DNA from: Anseranas semipalmata
Taxonomy: Eukaryota > Chordata > Aves > Anseriformes > Anseranatidae
NCBI GenBank assembly: GCA_013399115.1
Contig: VXAA01001239.1
Span: 316,948-380,947 of the forward strand
Direction: 5' to 3'
Length of the DNA stretch: 64,000 nt
The position numbers and the translations under genes were made by a program. The notes under the pieces were generated by a model that worked only from the letters and a program-made list of their open reading frames with translations, did no database searches and was not told the DNA's origin. Shown here in pieces: positions 1-11,861 of the stretch; within the stretch, counting starts at the first letter, position 1; each line of letters opens with the position of its first letter.

Positions 1-2307
1 ACAGAGCATTGTGGTTTATCATCCTCAAAATGTAGTCATGACCATCATTTGGATAAATGATAAAACAGCATGCCAACATTCCAGCAAAAGCTTTCCTTTA
101 AACAGAAAATGCATACCCATTTTTCATAGAATAGTAACCAGATGCTGTTTTATGGATGAAATTTAAAAGCGTGTTTTGAAACATAAAACATATGTAGGAA
201 GTACTTCTATAAAGAATTTACATGTGTTGAATTTTATATATGTATGAGCTAAAAAATAGGACCTTGAGTAAGTTAACTTATATATAAGAGTTTAGGTTTG
301 TGTTCAGCAAAGCGCATAATAGTGCATTGATGAATTGGAGCCATATTTGATTAACAGCATGATGGATTCCGCACTTTGTTATTCAGATATAATCCATTCA
401 ATGTCATACAGTTTTCTTCGTGGAGGTAAAATGCTAAAGACAGTAGTAAAGTACAAAAAAAAAAGTAGCAAAAAAAGTAAAAAAAAAACTTATTCAAGTC
501 TAGCATACAAACAATTGTTAATCTTCGGACAGCTGGAAGCTTTTGATAGCTTAGCTCAGGATTGTGAGAGCTGTGTTAAGAACAGTAACTCTTGGTAGCA
601 TGTTTTATAAAAGTACAGGGGGGAAAGCACAGCAGAGAGTTATGTTGACCAAGAAGTCAGTAAGTGTCTTGATAAATACATTTGGAGCAAATTAGGTTGT
701 GAAGCCAACCCAGTTGTCCTTCTATGTTCTCATGTGCTCGTAATTTTTTTGAATAAACACAGTTTTTCTTGAAGAGTTACCCAGTGCAACTTCAATAGAT
801 ATTCTTTCAAAAGCCTCTTCATACTTTTTAATAGTGATTTTCATCTCTACCTTTGTAGTCTCTAGTAATAAATTTCATTCGTCTTGGCACAAGAACCATT
901 CTCTTCCCTCATGAAAATTGAACATTATTATTAATGTACATAGTCAATTACTTCAGATTAATGTGGATTTATATTTAAAATCAATACACCAACGTGATGC
1001 AAAGCACTCTTAAAACACTATAGACTTCTGCTGGATATCTAATCCATTTTTAAAAAATTCATAAAGAGTCGGGAATCTATACAACTACATAATTTGTATG
1101 GATATTGTATCTAGGGGATGAGCACATATTTGACAGTTATGTGGCTTAAAATATATTTTATTCTATATAGATATTTATAAATTCTTATTCTGTCAGTTAC
1201 TCAAAAAGGTTAATGTCAAATACATTTAGAGTAGAAATAAAATACAAAAATGTTGAGAGTGAATTTAATTCATCATGCAAAAAAGCTGGTAAGGGAATGA
1301 TGGACACATCTCCAGATGTTTTCAAAGGTGGCTGGCATTGTCAAAGAGAAACTTCAGTCCATTATAAAGTATAGGGTTTCAATATAAGGATGATTAACTG
1401 AGATGTAATGACCCAGCATTTGCAGATTACATGATCTGATCTTAAACTAGTTTCCAGCTTCCTCTTTGGGGAGCCAAAATAATTTGTTATAATGAAGGCA
1501 AGTGGCAGTTCTGCATTGTCCACTTTAGTTGGAGTCCTGGGCATGGAAGAAACTACTCAGATCTGAAAGAAACTTCACAAGGGTAGTAGGTTATTTGCCT
1601 TTCTCAAGGCAGGATCAACCCTATGTAGGCCGTTTGTCTGGTGTGCTCCTAATTGTAGCTACAACTTGCTGCGGTGGTCATAAAGTCTCATACCCTGCAT
1701 ACCAGATTGTAGCACTTAAAGAACTCTCGATGCCCCGCTGTTTGCCTTCCCCACCTGACCTCTTCAGGGCTCGCTGGGTGCATGCAATGAGCATGATTTG
1801 ATGCAGGGCATTTGAGAAAAGAATAGGTGTCCAGGGCTAAATTCTGCATTTTTGACTTGGGAGCTCCTTAGCACTTGTTCATGAAAGCTTGGATTCATTA
1901 TATTTTTTTCTTGGTCTTTAATTCTTATGTTTCACCCCATAATTAAAAACCTGCATGTTAATGGTAAGTTCAATAAAATAAACCTACGGGGTGCTTCATC
2001 TTTTTTCTTGTCAGAATTTTGATTTAGAACTAGGGATTATGGCACAAAGATTGGAACGGTGTGGGCTAACCCCTTTCTGTCTCTGCCATGCCTCAGTTCA
2101 TAACCTGGGTTACAGTTGCATCACCGGTCTCCCAGTTCCTTTGTCACCGCAGAGAGAGATCTTGACTGTCTGGGTGATACTTTTCAGTCAGCTAATGCTA
2201 CTTACACGTATAGTTAGCGTTTTCCTATAATTATGTTTCACGGTCTCCCTTTCTCTCATTCTGTAAACAGCCATCACAATATCATTAATTGTTTTCCTTC
2301 CCATTAG
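1..2307. other. Unique AT-rich DNA, no gene seen
   Basis: AT-rich non-coding sequence with short chance open frames only, none with a recognisable domain. An A-rich tract lies near 457-490. No transposon family is recognised with confidence. The stretch near 1840-1850 and the stretch near 2090-2120 faintly resemble pieces of old amniote repeats, but too weakly to name. Probably intergenic or intronic. Confidence 0.6.
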
Positions 2308-2508
2308 GATCTTGGTAAAAATCTGGGTGAAGACATAGAAAGATCCTTGCCCCACAGAAGTGTAGACCAGGCCGCTGCACATGCTTTGGCATGGTTCATC
2401 TCTGGCCATGAGTGGGCACTGCTGATGGCATTGAACCAAATCAGTCAACAGTGCGCTGATGGCCTGGTGCTGTGTGATCAGAAAATCACAAGTCCTGTCC
2501 ACTGGAAG
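2308..2508 (+). other. Exon-like block, open on both strands (unrecognised)
   Basis: A pyrimidine-rich tract ending in CATTAG precedes a 201-base block that is open in one + frame for 67 codons. The end AAG|GTCGGT is a poor donor. The + translation includes GHEWALLMALNQISQQ and is not recognised. The minus strand is also open over the same interval for about 100 codons. The phrase around 2358-2372 resembles wording common in old reptile and bird repeats, so the block may be an ancient repeat and not an exon. Its end phase does not fit the next candidate exon at 5035 without a different donor. Treat as unexplained. Confidence 0.15.
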
Positions 2509-3912
2509 GTCGGTTGCACCTGCAGCATTTGCTGTATGAAAATAGATATATCTGTAAAATCACTCTTAAGGAGGAAATTCTCTTCTCCAAACATATTTTA
2601 TATTGCTATTGGAAAAGTTGCTGCAAAAGTTGAGCAACTTTTCCTACAGAGTAGTCCAAATTACAGAGCTTTAGAGAGCTGTCCTTCAGGAACCATAATA
2701 CCAAAGAGTTACAGCCACAGCTCTGAATTCTCTAGCAAAGACCTTTGAACCTTTTTTGTTTTTGTTTTTGCTAAGAGATGTCTTAAAAAACAGCTAGTTT
2801 CATGTAGCATCTGCATGGAAGCTGTTAATGATGCTATAATTGCTTCAATCAGAACAAGTACATCAGTAATAATTAAAATTACAAAAATAGTCACAAACAA
2901 GGTCCTCCTTTCTGCAAGAAGCTTGAACTTCCAATTGGTAATTAAATAGTTACCTCAGTTCTGTAGTCTTTATTTGAAGTATATTCAAGTGAATATCATT
3001 ATTATGGATGGGAACAGACTTGTTGACCACATTAGTTTGAACAACTACGTCAGGCTTTCTAGTGTTTTTCCTTAGTGTGTACAAGTCTCATTTGATGTCA
3101 TATGTTAACTTACTCAAATTCAGATCATTTTGCTAATTCAGATATTGTTGCTAATGTCCCTCTGCTTTGTTGTCTAAAGCCAGTCATACAGAGTAACACC
3201 GGTAAAGTCCTTTTTGTGTTGCAGACATTTAATATTTGGTGAACTCAAGTGTTCTCCTTTCTGCTACCAGAAAATAAGAGCTTTGAAAGCTTCTATGCTT
3301 TTCCTCTCACTCATTTATACACTAAATGCTGGAATAAACATAGGCTTATTTTGATTACACTGGCAGTGGGAAATTCAGGTGCTGTACTATTAAGGGTCAG
3401 TGACACCTCTATTTCTACCACAAGCAGTGTGTGCTGAAAGCCAGGTACCTGGGTTTAAGGTAATATCTTTACTAAAAACTAGTTTACATGGACTTTTTGA
3501 ATTAGTTTTTATCTAAGCAAAATTTTAGAAACAACTACTATGGGTCTTTCAAATTGAAAATATGAGTGCAAAGTGACACAGCAAAATATTATATGAAAAT
3601 TGCAAATAAATGGCTAATAGTTTATTGTGTAAAAACCAGTGACTGAATCACGAGGCAGTAGCGCGAAGTCCAGACACTGACCATGTGAGTAGCTGGTACA
3701 GAAGCCTAGCAAAACTTTTATCCACAATATATTAGGGTTATAAATACAACTTTTCTGTTACTTTGCCTCTTGAGCATCAGAACTCTAAACTCATACCTCT
3801 AAAAATGTTTTCACCAAAGGATAACTGAATAAAAAGGGCAAACGGTATCTTTCATTCCAGCACAGTACTTCACAGTTTTTGCAGTCTTGAAAAGACAGAA
3901 GTAGTCTTCATT

Positions 3913-3929
3913 AAAAAAAAAAAAAAAAA
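3913..3929. repeat. Poly-A run
   Basis: Uninterrupted A17. No LINE or SINE body is recognised directly upstream, so it is listed as low complexity only. Confidence 0.9.
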
Positions 3930-4212
3930 GCATCACTTATATTTGTCATAAGGTATAAAATACCCATAAATTAGTCATTTTGATTAGAAGATTCATTCAA
4001 TTTCACTGTTTAGTCAATCCAAGCTAAAGATTGCCAACTTTTTTTATTATTATTATTTGTTACATTTTCCCAATAGTCTGGAAACAATATTGAACAAAAA
4101 TAACAAATACATTTTTCCCCCCACATGATTTAAGCATATTGCAACAGGATAGTGAACTTTCACTGTGTCTGCCAGATATAAAAACATTTCAGAATCAAGT
4201 CATTCTACTGAA

Positions 4213-4250
4213 CTAATTAAATAATTAATTAAATCTGGAACTAATTAAAC
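4213..4250. promoter_or_regulatory. Cluster of TAATTA motifs
   Basis: Several TAATTA or ATTAAT cores lie within about 40 bases, with the phrase GAACTAATTAAA present twice. Such cores are bound by homeodomain proteins in general. In AT-rich DNA they also occur by chance, so functional meaning is speculative. Confidence 0.15.
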
Positions 4251-4615
4251 TTGGTTTCCAAAGAGCTTCTGTCTGGTGTCTGGTTGATTTTGTAACAGGG
4301 CTGCACTATGGCTGTGTGGGAGCTATTCCCTGCTTAGACATCAGACCAAGCTAATGAGAGCTGTTGTAAATTTCCTCACCACAGGAAAAGTTTTGATTGT
4401 AATTAATGTCTTATTGGACACCAGAGAATCCACACCTCAGTTTTGTTTTCTTCCGGAGCAGTGCTCTGATAAAGCTGGAACCGAAGATTTTCCTGGTGTG
4501 GGTGCATTCTCTCTTGCGTAGATTTTCGAATGTCTAAAGTACTTGCCTGCATACTTCCTCCAGGGGACCATTTATGTCTTTAGCTGCCTGTTTTCATGAA
4601 TTTTGAGTTACTCAA

Positions 4616-4632
4616 TGCCCCCTGGGGGCACC
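4616..4632 (+). promoter_or_regulatory. Candidate CTCF-like site (+)
   Basis: CCCCCTGGGGGCACC at 4618-4632 keeps the invariant GGGGGC core of the vertebrate CTCF motif, with about three differences from a typical core. It is embedded in an odd-centred 15-base palindrome at 4616-4630. Strand is assigned from the GGGGGCAC side. No matrix score was computed. Confidence 0.25.
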
Positions 4633-5034
4633 TGCTTTGCATTGGTTTTCAGTGATACTAACCAAGAGATAGAAAAATTAGATATGTGGAAATAGTGATT
4701 GCATGCACTTGCACATGTGCATTTTGTACAATTGCAGAAGCCATGTTTTCTAGGCTAGATAGTTGCAGATTATTATGATGGTTTAAATTATAAATGTACA
4801 TTTTAAATAATGTACACACAGCAACACGTGTGCTACTGTTTCCTTGGTGTGTACTAGTTTTTCATTGCTTTGCTTGGGTCCCCTCCAGCTGCTTGCCCTT
4901 GAAGAGTATGAATAATCTCATTGGATTAACTGTTCTCGTATATAAAATGAAGCACATACATAAATGGTCAAGCCTTTTCTTTCACTCAAGTATTACCTTT
5001 TTGCACGCCTTTTGTTTTCTGGATACATTGGCAG

Positions 5035-5122
5035 GAGTCCAACAGTGCAGTGGGCAATGTTCAACCCAGACTGTTTCATGCTGGAAGAGATGTATTATTT
5101 AATACCAGCGATTATTTTACAG
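5035..5122 (+). CDS. Candidate internal exon, 88 bases
   Basis: A T-rich tract ending in GGCAG precedes 88 bases that end in TTACAG|GTAACT, an acceptable donor. One frame is open: one leading base plus 29 codons, including NPDCFMLEEMYYLIPAIILQ, ending in phase 0. The next candidate exon at 7289 begins in phase 0, is 75 bases long, and leads in phase 0 to the cyclic-nucleotide-binding block at 9944. That agreement is the main argument. A 29-codon open frame alone is unremarkable and the polypyrimidine tract is mediocre. The peptide is not recognised. It may be a piece of the same gene or chance. Confidence 0.25.
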
Positions 5123-5469
5123 GTAACTTGGCTGATATTTCAATGTCTATGTATTCTCCATAATAAGAATACGTAGTACATAGTGTCAGTAGCTCTGATA
5201 CCAAGAAGATAAAACAGCCACATTAGACCAAAATCAAGATTTCCCCTGCAACTTAGTATCCTGCCTTGACTGTAACACAGAATATTGTTACAGAAAAAAA
5301 TTAAGAAGTTGAACCTGTGTAGAATGGTCTTTTCTAAACTCAGCTGGCTCCTGGCAATCAATGTGTTAAAGACTTTCTAAGCCTGAGGCTGTGTTCAGTC
5401 CATTATGTGTAGTAGCCATCAGTAGAACTATCTTCTATGAAATTACCTAATTTCATTTTTAAATGATTT

Positions 5470-6260
5470 ATAAATTGTCCTCCCTAGCATCCTATGGCAG
5501 TGAGTTCTGTAATTCAATTAATATGTTAGATAAAAAAAAGGTATTCCCTTTTGTTCATTTTAAACTTGCTATCTGATAATGTCTTTGGACATCCCTTGAT
5601 TTTTGTATTGTAAGTAATAGAGAATGGTTATTTTCTAACTGCAAATTGTTTGTGATTTTATAGGCTCGTATCATATTTTGCCTCTTAATCATTTAATTTG
5701 TAAACTGAAAGACCCTAATATACTTACCCTCTTTTTATATCTGTGATCAGTCTTGCCACATTTCTCTCAATTTGTTTTTTTTTGTTCTACTACATTCTTT
5801 TGGAGAGCATCTCTCAAATTAACATAGCAGTCCATCAAAATTCCACCTTTTTGTCATTCACTGTCAGCTCTAGATTTGACCAACCTGAAAAATATTAGTA
5901 TCGTCAGTAATTTTCTCTACCTCATTATTTACTCCTTTTTTTCCAGTTCATTTGTCCACATTTTGAACAGTCTAGGTCGCAATGCAGATCCCTGAAGGAC
6001 CTGAAGTGGCTTTTTTCATTGTGAAAACTGACCACTTTTCTCTGCCTTTTGCCTCTGTCTTTTCACTACTCATCAGTTCATGAGAAGAACTTCCTTTTTA
6101 CCCTGTGTCAGCCTTAGACATGTCAGTTTCTCTCTTTGTAGTCTCCTTAAGAGACTTTGGTGAGGGCTTGTAGAAATCTCTTGGAAATCTGTGCGTACTC
6201 CGTCAGCTGGACAGCGCGTCAATATGATTATCAAATCTTTCAGGACACTTTAATACAGGT
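5470..6260 (-). mobile_element. Ancient CR1-family LINE fragment
   Basis: Read on the minus strand, the block follows, in order, the reverse-transcriptase C-terminal coding region and 3' part of the old amniote CR1 group. Recognisable landmarks on the + strand are the segment near 5490-5580 (three-prime side), the segment near 5975-6030 ending in a phrase matching GTGAAAACTGACCA, and the segment near 6140-6190 with AAGAGACTTTGGTGAGGG. It is heavily mutated with many stops, so it is a fossil insertion. The right end is uncertain: weaker similarity may continue toward 6400. Confidence 0.65.
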
Positions 6261-7288
6261 ACAACCGTGACTTTTCTCTGCATAGCATATGTTTTTTTCC
6301 CTAATAGACTGTTTCACCTGTGTGACTTCTTATCCTGTTAAATATTACAGTTCCTACCAGTTTTTGTGGTATGCAATATCAGACACAAAATTTTGTCAGC
6401 ATGTTGTCTACTCATGGAGACTTATAATCCTCCATTTTACCCATTCATTCTTCAACTTCATTGCAGGCTGCCTACATATGTTGACCCTGCATATATGTAT
6501 AGCCTTCACTTACAGGAGAGCTGGTCAGATGTAATGATCTACGTGAATGGATCATATCACATTCTTTCTACCTTTTCCTGTATTCTTGAAAGAAAAAAAT
6601 CCTGCAGAATATTTCAACAGAGTATAAGTGCAAGAAAATAGATCAGAATCATTTTTATCGAACTCTTAGTGAGAACTTATCGTGCTGTAAAATGCCTCTC
6701 TTTGCCTTAGTTAAAATGATTTATTATTATACAATCCTGTGACTGTAAAACAGTAACAGTCTGTGGAAACCAATTTTCAGTTAGAGTAACAGAAAATACA
6801 GTATCTCAGTTACTTTAAGACAGGAGCCTAACTATCTCCACTTTAAGGCAAAAAAAAAAAAAAGAAAAGAAAAAAGAGGTGGTTTCAACTGGTCGTTTCT
6901 CCTGGTCTTTCACTGGAACCAGACAGCTCAACACCTTTCACACCTGGACTCGGTAGAGGACCGAGCAGATAGCAAATTAGCCACTGTACAAAGCAGAAAC
7001 TTCTAACGGAAGGTTGTAGGTGTTGGCAGTGTTTTTATTTGTAGAAGGCAGAATTCAATAAAACTTTTATTTAAAGATTTCACAATCTGTACATTATAGT
7101 ATTTTATTGTATAAAAGATCTGTTCTATAAATTAAGATGTATTTAATTATTTTTTCTGAAGCAAAGTAAGTTCATATCTCAGATGTTTCCCCATGACTAC
7201 TGTAAAAGCCTTAAGTGCCCGTGAGGAAAGGTGGGATACAACCCACATAATTGCATAGACCAGTATTTGCATATTCTCTTTGTTTCAG
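6261..7288. other. Non-coding AT-rich stretch
   Basis: No gene is recognised. An A-rich low-complexity tract lies at 6850-6876, and AATAAA-type signals occur near 7058 but cannot be tied to a transcript. The first part may be a further decayed continuation of the CR1 fragment at 5470-6260. Confidence 0.5.
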
Positions 7289-7363
7289 AACAAAGATTTT
7301 GAAAAGCTTAAGTATTTGTCGAATAGTTGCTCTGAGCAAAGAAGCCAGCAAGACTGCAAGCAG
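7289..7363 (+). CDS. Candidate internal exon, 75 bases
   Basis: The acceptor TTCTCTTTGTTTCAG and the donor AAGCAG|GTAAGTA are both close to consensus and bracket exactly 25 codons. Two frames are open. The phase-0 frame reads NKDFEKLKYLSNSC and onward and would join in phase to the exon candidates at 5035 and 9944. The strong splice pair is seen directly. Membership in one gene with the cyclic-nucleotide-binding block is inferred from phase and order. The peptide itself is not recognised. It could also be a decoy splice pair in unique DNA. Confidence 0.3.
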
Positions 7364-9943
7364 GTAAGTAAAATAGATTTGTGCCGATAAATAATTTATC
7401 CGGTAATACTGGTGCCCCGTATACATAACCATGGCATTTATGCAAATATCATTTAGAAGAAGAAAGAGCATTTGCTTGCAGTGTGCAACATTAATAATGG
7501 CTCTGACATTTCAGACTATTTCACTTGAAGCTGTCATTCCTGCCTTGAGTATGAGTGCTAATCTAGCTGACATCAGTTTCCTGATCTTGAGGGACTGCAG
7601 TTGGCAGTCTTTACCGTGGTATGAAAGAAGAGCAGATGACAGTATCGAACACTGGCAGTATGTATACGCTGGGGAAACTTGCCCCTTCAATATATATTAT
7701 TAAGCATAAATACTACAGTACTAAAATATGCTGGTACATTGAGATAATTGTGACTGCTTATATTGAAGTAGCAAAGTAGGTTGAATGTTTGCTCTTATTC
7801 TACTGGGAAAAACATGCTGCAGAGGGGAAAGAGAAAGAACAAGGTTCAAATGAGATAATTAAGGATGTATGAAAACAGTTGATACCAGGGCAATGAGTAT
7901 TCAAGATGGAAGATTTATTTCAGAATACATGAGGGTTTTTTAGACTTTCTGACTAGTTCAAAGACCACCTCTGTGAGTTTGTTGATTTTTTTCTCCCAGT
8001 TAGGCAGGACAAGAAGGACATACAGGGACAGATGTTTTTCTGCACTTTCAGTTTTAATATCCTTATATAAATGGAGTAATCCTCTTATAAAATAATGAGC
8101 AAAGAAATCTAGATTCCGGTTTTTTAGTGTATACAAAGTAAACAAGCTTTTTAGAGCTAACAGGTTTTTGTTGAGTTGCATTAATAGGATTAACCTTTTC
8201 TATAAACATGAGGCTTGGTCTATAGCATTTGGCAAACACCGACAAATTGTGCCTCCTTTAAGAGACTGCAGCATCAGCTGTCTCACTCATCAGGAAGGTG
8301 ACTGATAAACTAAATATCGCTTCCATAATGCATCCAGTTTAGAGTTTTTGCAAGCCTTTTCTCCTTCAGTTCATTGAATTGACAGTGTAATTACCATTCT
8401 ACTAAACATTTCTTAATTTGGCAAATGTGTTCACGAGGTGAAGTCTCCTACATAGCTCACAGTGATGAGGTAATTTCCAGTTCAACTCTTGGCGTGTTAG
8501 CGGTAGGTTGCTCCTAGGGACCGTTTAGACTTTTGGACCCACAAACACTCTTCTGACCTCTTTGCCATCAGTGTCTGCCACCAGTAACCTGTGCTGACAA
8601 CCAACTTGATTTCCATGGTACAGTCCCCCCAGTTTCTTCCTCAGATATTGGAAAGGCTGAGCCTTACTCCACTTTCTTCTTCCAAAAGCTAGGCAGGGCT
8701 GGCATCATAAGTTCCTCTACTTAGCTAACGTGAAGGTTGCAACCCTCTTCTCTCTCCTTTTACTAGAAGGTGGTAGGATGGAACAGTAATACTGCCTGCA
8801 CTTTGATGAGGTGTAGCAAATTATAGGCCATGAAGCATGGCAATGAAGCAGGCTGGTACAGCTGGTACAGCCTGTTCCCCTGTCGCCTTTCACTTCAGAC
8901 GTGAGAGAAGCCCTCTGGTGGGTTCCTGAATTGGGGATGGTCAAAGGTGAACAGCTTCACCAGAAGACTTGAAAGGATGGGACATATAGTGGGTAAAGGT
9001 GAGGAAGGTGAAGGAATATGTGGCAAATGAGACTTTTAAGCAAGGAGAAGAGTTTACTTCCTCATGCAGTGTCTGATCTAACATGGGGAAAAAAAAAGAA
9101 AGATGTTGAATGATAGAATCCAAAATAACTAACTTTGTAGTGGAAGTCAAGTGCTGCTGTGCCTGAGCCAAAAAAAGCATCGCTTGGAATCTTTTTTGCC
9201 AGAGTGCTTGCCAGCAGGGTTCAGCTTCACCATCACCACAGCGTACCTTGAGGTGGGCCTTGTGCACTCTGTCAGCTTCCATGAGCCCCATGAGCCCTTT
9301 ATTAATACAAATTTTGTTTTTTTCTTTTTTTCTCTTTTTAAGATACAAATAATTCTGTAGACGAGCAGAACATTTCAGTATTTATTTAGTAAAACACAAC
9401 TCCAACTTTGCCAAGCTATAGTTTATCAAAAGTTAAAGAATGTTGTACCATTCTTCAAACAAACAGTATTTTCAAACAACCAAAACAAAAGGCCTCATAA
9501 TGAAATTTTCTCCTTTGTAAACATTTCTGAAGGGGTGGCTTGAATATGCTAGTGTAACTGGATTTTGCAATTACTTTGCAATTTCCTTTGACAGATCTTG
9601 CAGATCAATACCTTAATACAACAAAACTCAGACTTTTAGAATGCTGTCTGCAAAGTTTTTTGTGTGAAAATTCATATTTGTGTACCTAATGTGTAAGTGT
9701 GATTGAAGAGTCGAGGAACTGCTGAAGTAAATATGCATGCAGATTACTAATCAAGAGTTTTGGTGTTGATATCCTAGTAATTGTACAGGAGTGGTGTATA
9801 TGTCAGTGACTTTGTGGGTTGTGACTAGTTTGGTACTAAAATAGTCTTGTTAGCCATATAATACTTCAGAAAGTGTTAATTAGTTAGGGAATCTTATGCT
9901 TGATTTTGTAAGAAATGTTCTAATGTCTAAATTTTTCTGCCAG
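7364..9943. other. Unique stretch between candidate exons
   Basis: If the candidate exons at 7289 and 9944 belong together, this would be a 2.6-kb intron. No transposon is recognised. Modest open frames on either strand, such as 8941-9348 minus, show no domain. Confidence 0.4.
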
Positions 9944-10167
9944 CATTTTAAAATTATTGATGATGACATTGCATCATGTTTAGATTTTTGTTTTAAGTAT
10001 GTGTCTTTTAGGTGTGAAGCTGGAACCTTTATTATAAAGCAAGGGCACGCACCAGGTGAATGCTATTTAATACTGTTTGGAAAATTCAGCCAGTGAAAAT
10101 TTCAAAGCTCAGACTTTTGCTTCTGAAATCTTATGTGAAGCTGAAGAAGGAGGCTTCTTAGCAGTAG
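9944..10167 (+). pseudogene. Cyclic-nucleotide-binding-domain exon, apparently frameshifted
   Basis: After the acceptor TTTTTCTGCCAG, one frame encodes the N-terminal half of a cyclic-nucleotide-binding (CAP-like) domain: a helix with IIDDDIASCLD, then a beta-roll with AGTFIIKQGHAPGECYLI and FGK. This fits the family pattern of glycine-rich strands before the phosphate-binding cassette. A TGA at 10094-10096 ends that frame, but the next frame continues the same fold with ASEILCEAEEGGFL, where many family members have an acidic GDFFGE-like segment. Moving between frames needs one extra base around 10085-10093. Either the exon is broken (pseudogene) or the assembly has a one-base error. The proposed 3' end, GTAG|GTGTGG, is a weak donor. 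The family member is not identified; CNBD1- or CNBD2-like proteins are possibilities only. The N-terminal half is the strongest protein signal outside the transposons. Confidence 0.5.
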
Positions 10168-10670
10168 GTGTGGGCATTCAAATTAAAAAAAAAATAATTA
10201 AAAAAATATTTAGGGATGCATTTTCAAAGGCAAAGAAGGAAGGTCAGTGTTTGGCAATTATTTGCTATCCTTTTTTATTAAGACTTTAACGATATTTATA
10301 GTGTCAAAATAGTGGACATTACACTTATGTACATGTAAGTGTATCGATGATGAGTGGTGGTTGATGATTTTGGTGTGAATTGCATATATCATATGGGCAA
10401 ATGGAAAAACTCATGGAGCTGACATTGTTACTCATGGGACAGCAACATCTGTTCTAGATGTGCAGAAGGGATGTCGGTACAGGAGGAAACGGCAGGCTGG
10501 AGCAGGCTTTGTGCATGGAGAAAAAGTTTTGAGTTTTTCTAATGAGAGGAGGCAGTGGTATATAAATGACTGATGTTGTAGCAGACAAGCTATTAGATCT
10601 ATTTTGTATGGCAACTGCACTACAATTTGACATGGAAGTCTTTTCAGAGATAAGGCTGAAGATTTAATTT

Positions 10671-10689
10671 TATATATATATATATATAT
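10671..10689. repeat. (TA)n microsatellite
   Basis: Alternating TA for about 19 bases. Low complexity. Confidence 0.9.
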
Positions 10690-11848
10690 TACAGATAAGG
10701 AACAAGTCTTATTGCCCATTTTAGGATTCTTTCTGTATTTCTAAGTCACCTAGTATACATTCAAAGGATAAATCCCTGAGGACAGAAGTCTCTCTAAGTA
10801 GATTTCTGATGCTGTTTACCAACTGTATTCCTGTTCTAATGAAAGCGGTAGTTTTCATATCACGATGTGCCAGGTACTGGAGTTAATTGATTATATTCTG
10901 TAGGGAACGTTGAAGTAAGAAACCTGATTCGTCTCTTTTGAGAATGGCGAAATGGGGGAACTTACTGACCCTATTAGAACATCGCAGAGTATCTGTAGGA
11001 TACTTTGTGGTATTCAGTGATAGCCCAGAAGTGCTTTTCGTTATTGGTGTGTTTAATGACACACACAGGAAGGCAAGGAGAGACTTCACAGATTATTTAA
11101 TGGAATCAAATAATGGTTCTAGATGGATATAAAAAGTTAAGTATTTTTAATCAGACTCTTTTGTCAATGCTAAGCAAATAAAAGTCAATATTTAATATTT
11201 GCAAAGATAAATCAAGCTCCAAATAATGGCCAAGCTACACTACAATAATGAGACTCAATTTGAAAATGTCAAGAGAAACATTCTGTGTGTTTTAGCCAAG
11301 TGTATTGGTTCATGATTTTCATGGTTTTGTGGACTTTTAAAAAGAGAACTTAGCCAAAACATAGAAATCTTGTTTCTTGTTCTTGCAAAAACTGTGAAAG
11401 TAGTAAATGTGATATAATAATCTCCTGTGCTGCAGAATACCCATAAATGAAAATATACATGAGGTGTTGTTCCATATGTAAATATTGTAGACAGGAATGG
11501 AGAATAGGAAACAAAATTAACCCACTGATTTTTCTTCACTAAGAAGGATAACCAGCTACTAATGAAGACAATGAATGAAATGGTGCTGATGTGGGTTACG
11601 TGTGTGATTTCCTAGTCAATGTTACTACTTGGCCTTATCAAAAGATTTGTACTGCCTTTTAACGGGCATTTGTAAGCACAAAGAGTTAGTATCGCATATA
11701 CAGATTTCATGTTTCTTACACCGGGAGACTTCATGGTATTCCTAACAAGTAGTGGTTCGTATAGCTGCTCAATGTATGAGTGTTTCTTCTGTTTTTACTT
11801 TTCATCTTATTGAGTAGTGGAGTTCACATTTTTCAGTGTTGTTAGTTT

Positions 11849-11861
11849 GTGTGTGTGTGTG
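11849..11861. repeat. Short (GT)n microsatellite
   Basis: Alternating GT for about 13 bases. Confidence 0.8.

Larger units (their letters stand above)
2509..5034. other. Non-coding AT-rich stretch
   Basis: No gene is recognised. It contains a 17-base A run at 3913-3929, a cluster of TAATTA-type homeodomain-like motifs at 4213-4250, and a palindromic CTCF-like motif at 4616-4630, listed separately. The rest looks like unique intronic or intergenic sequence. Confidence 0.55.
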
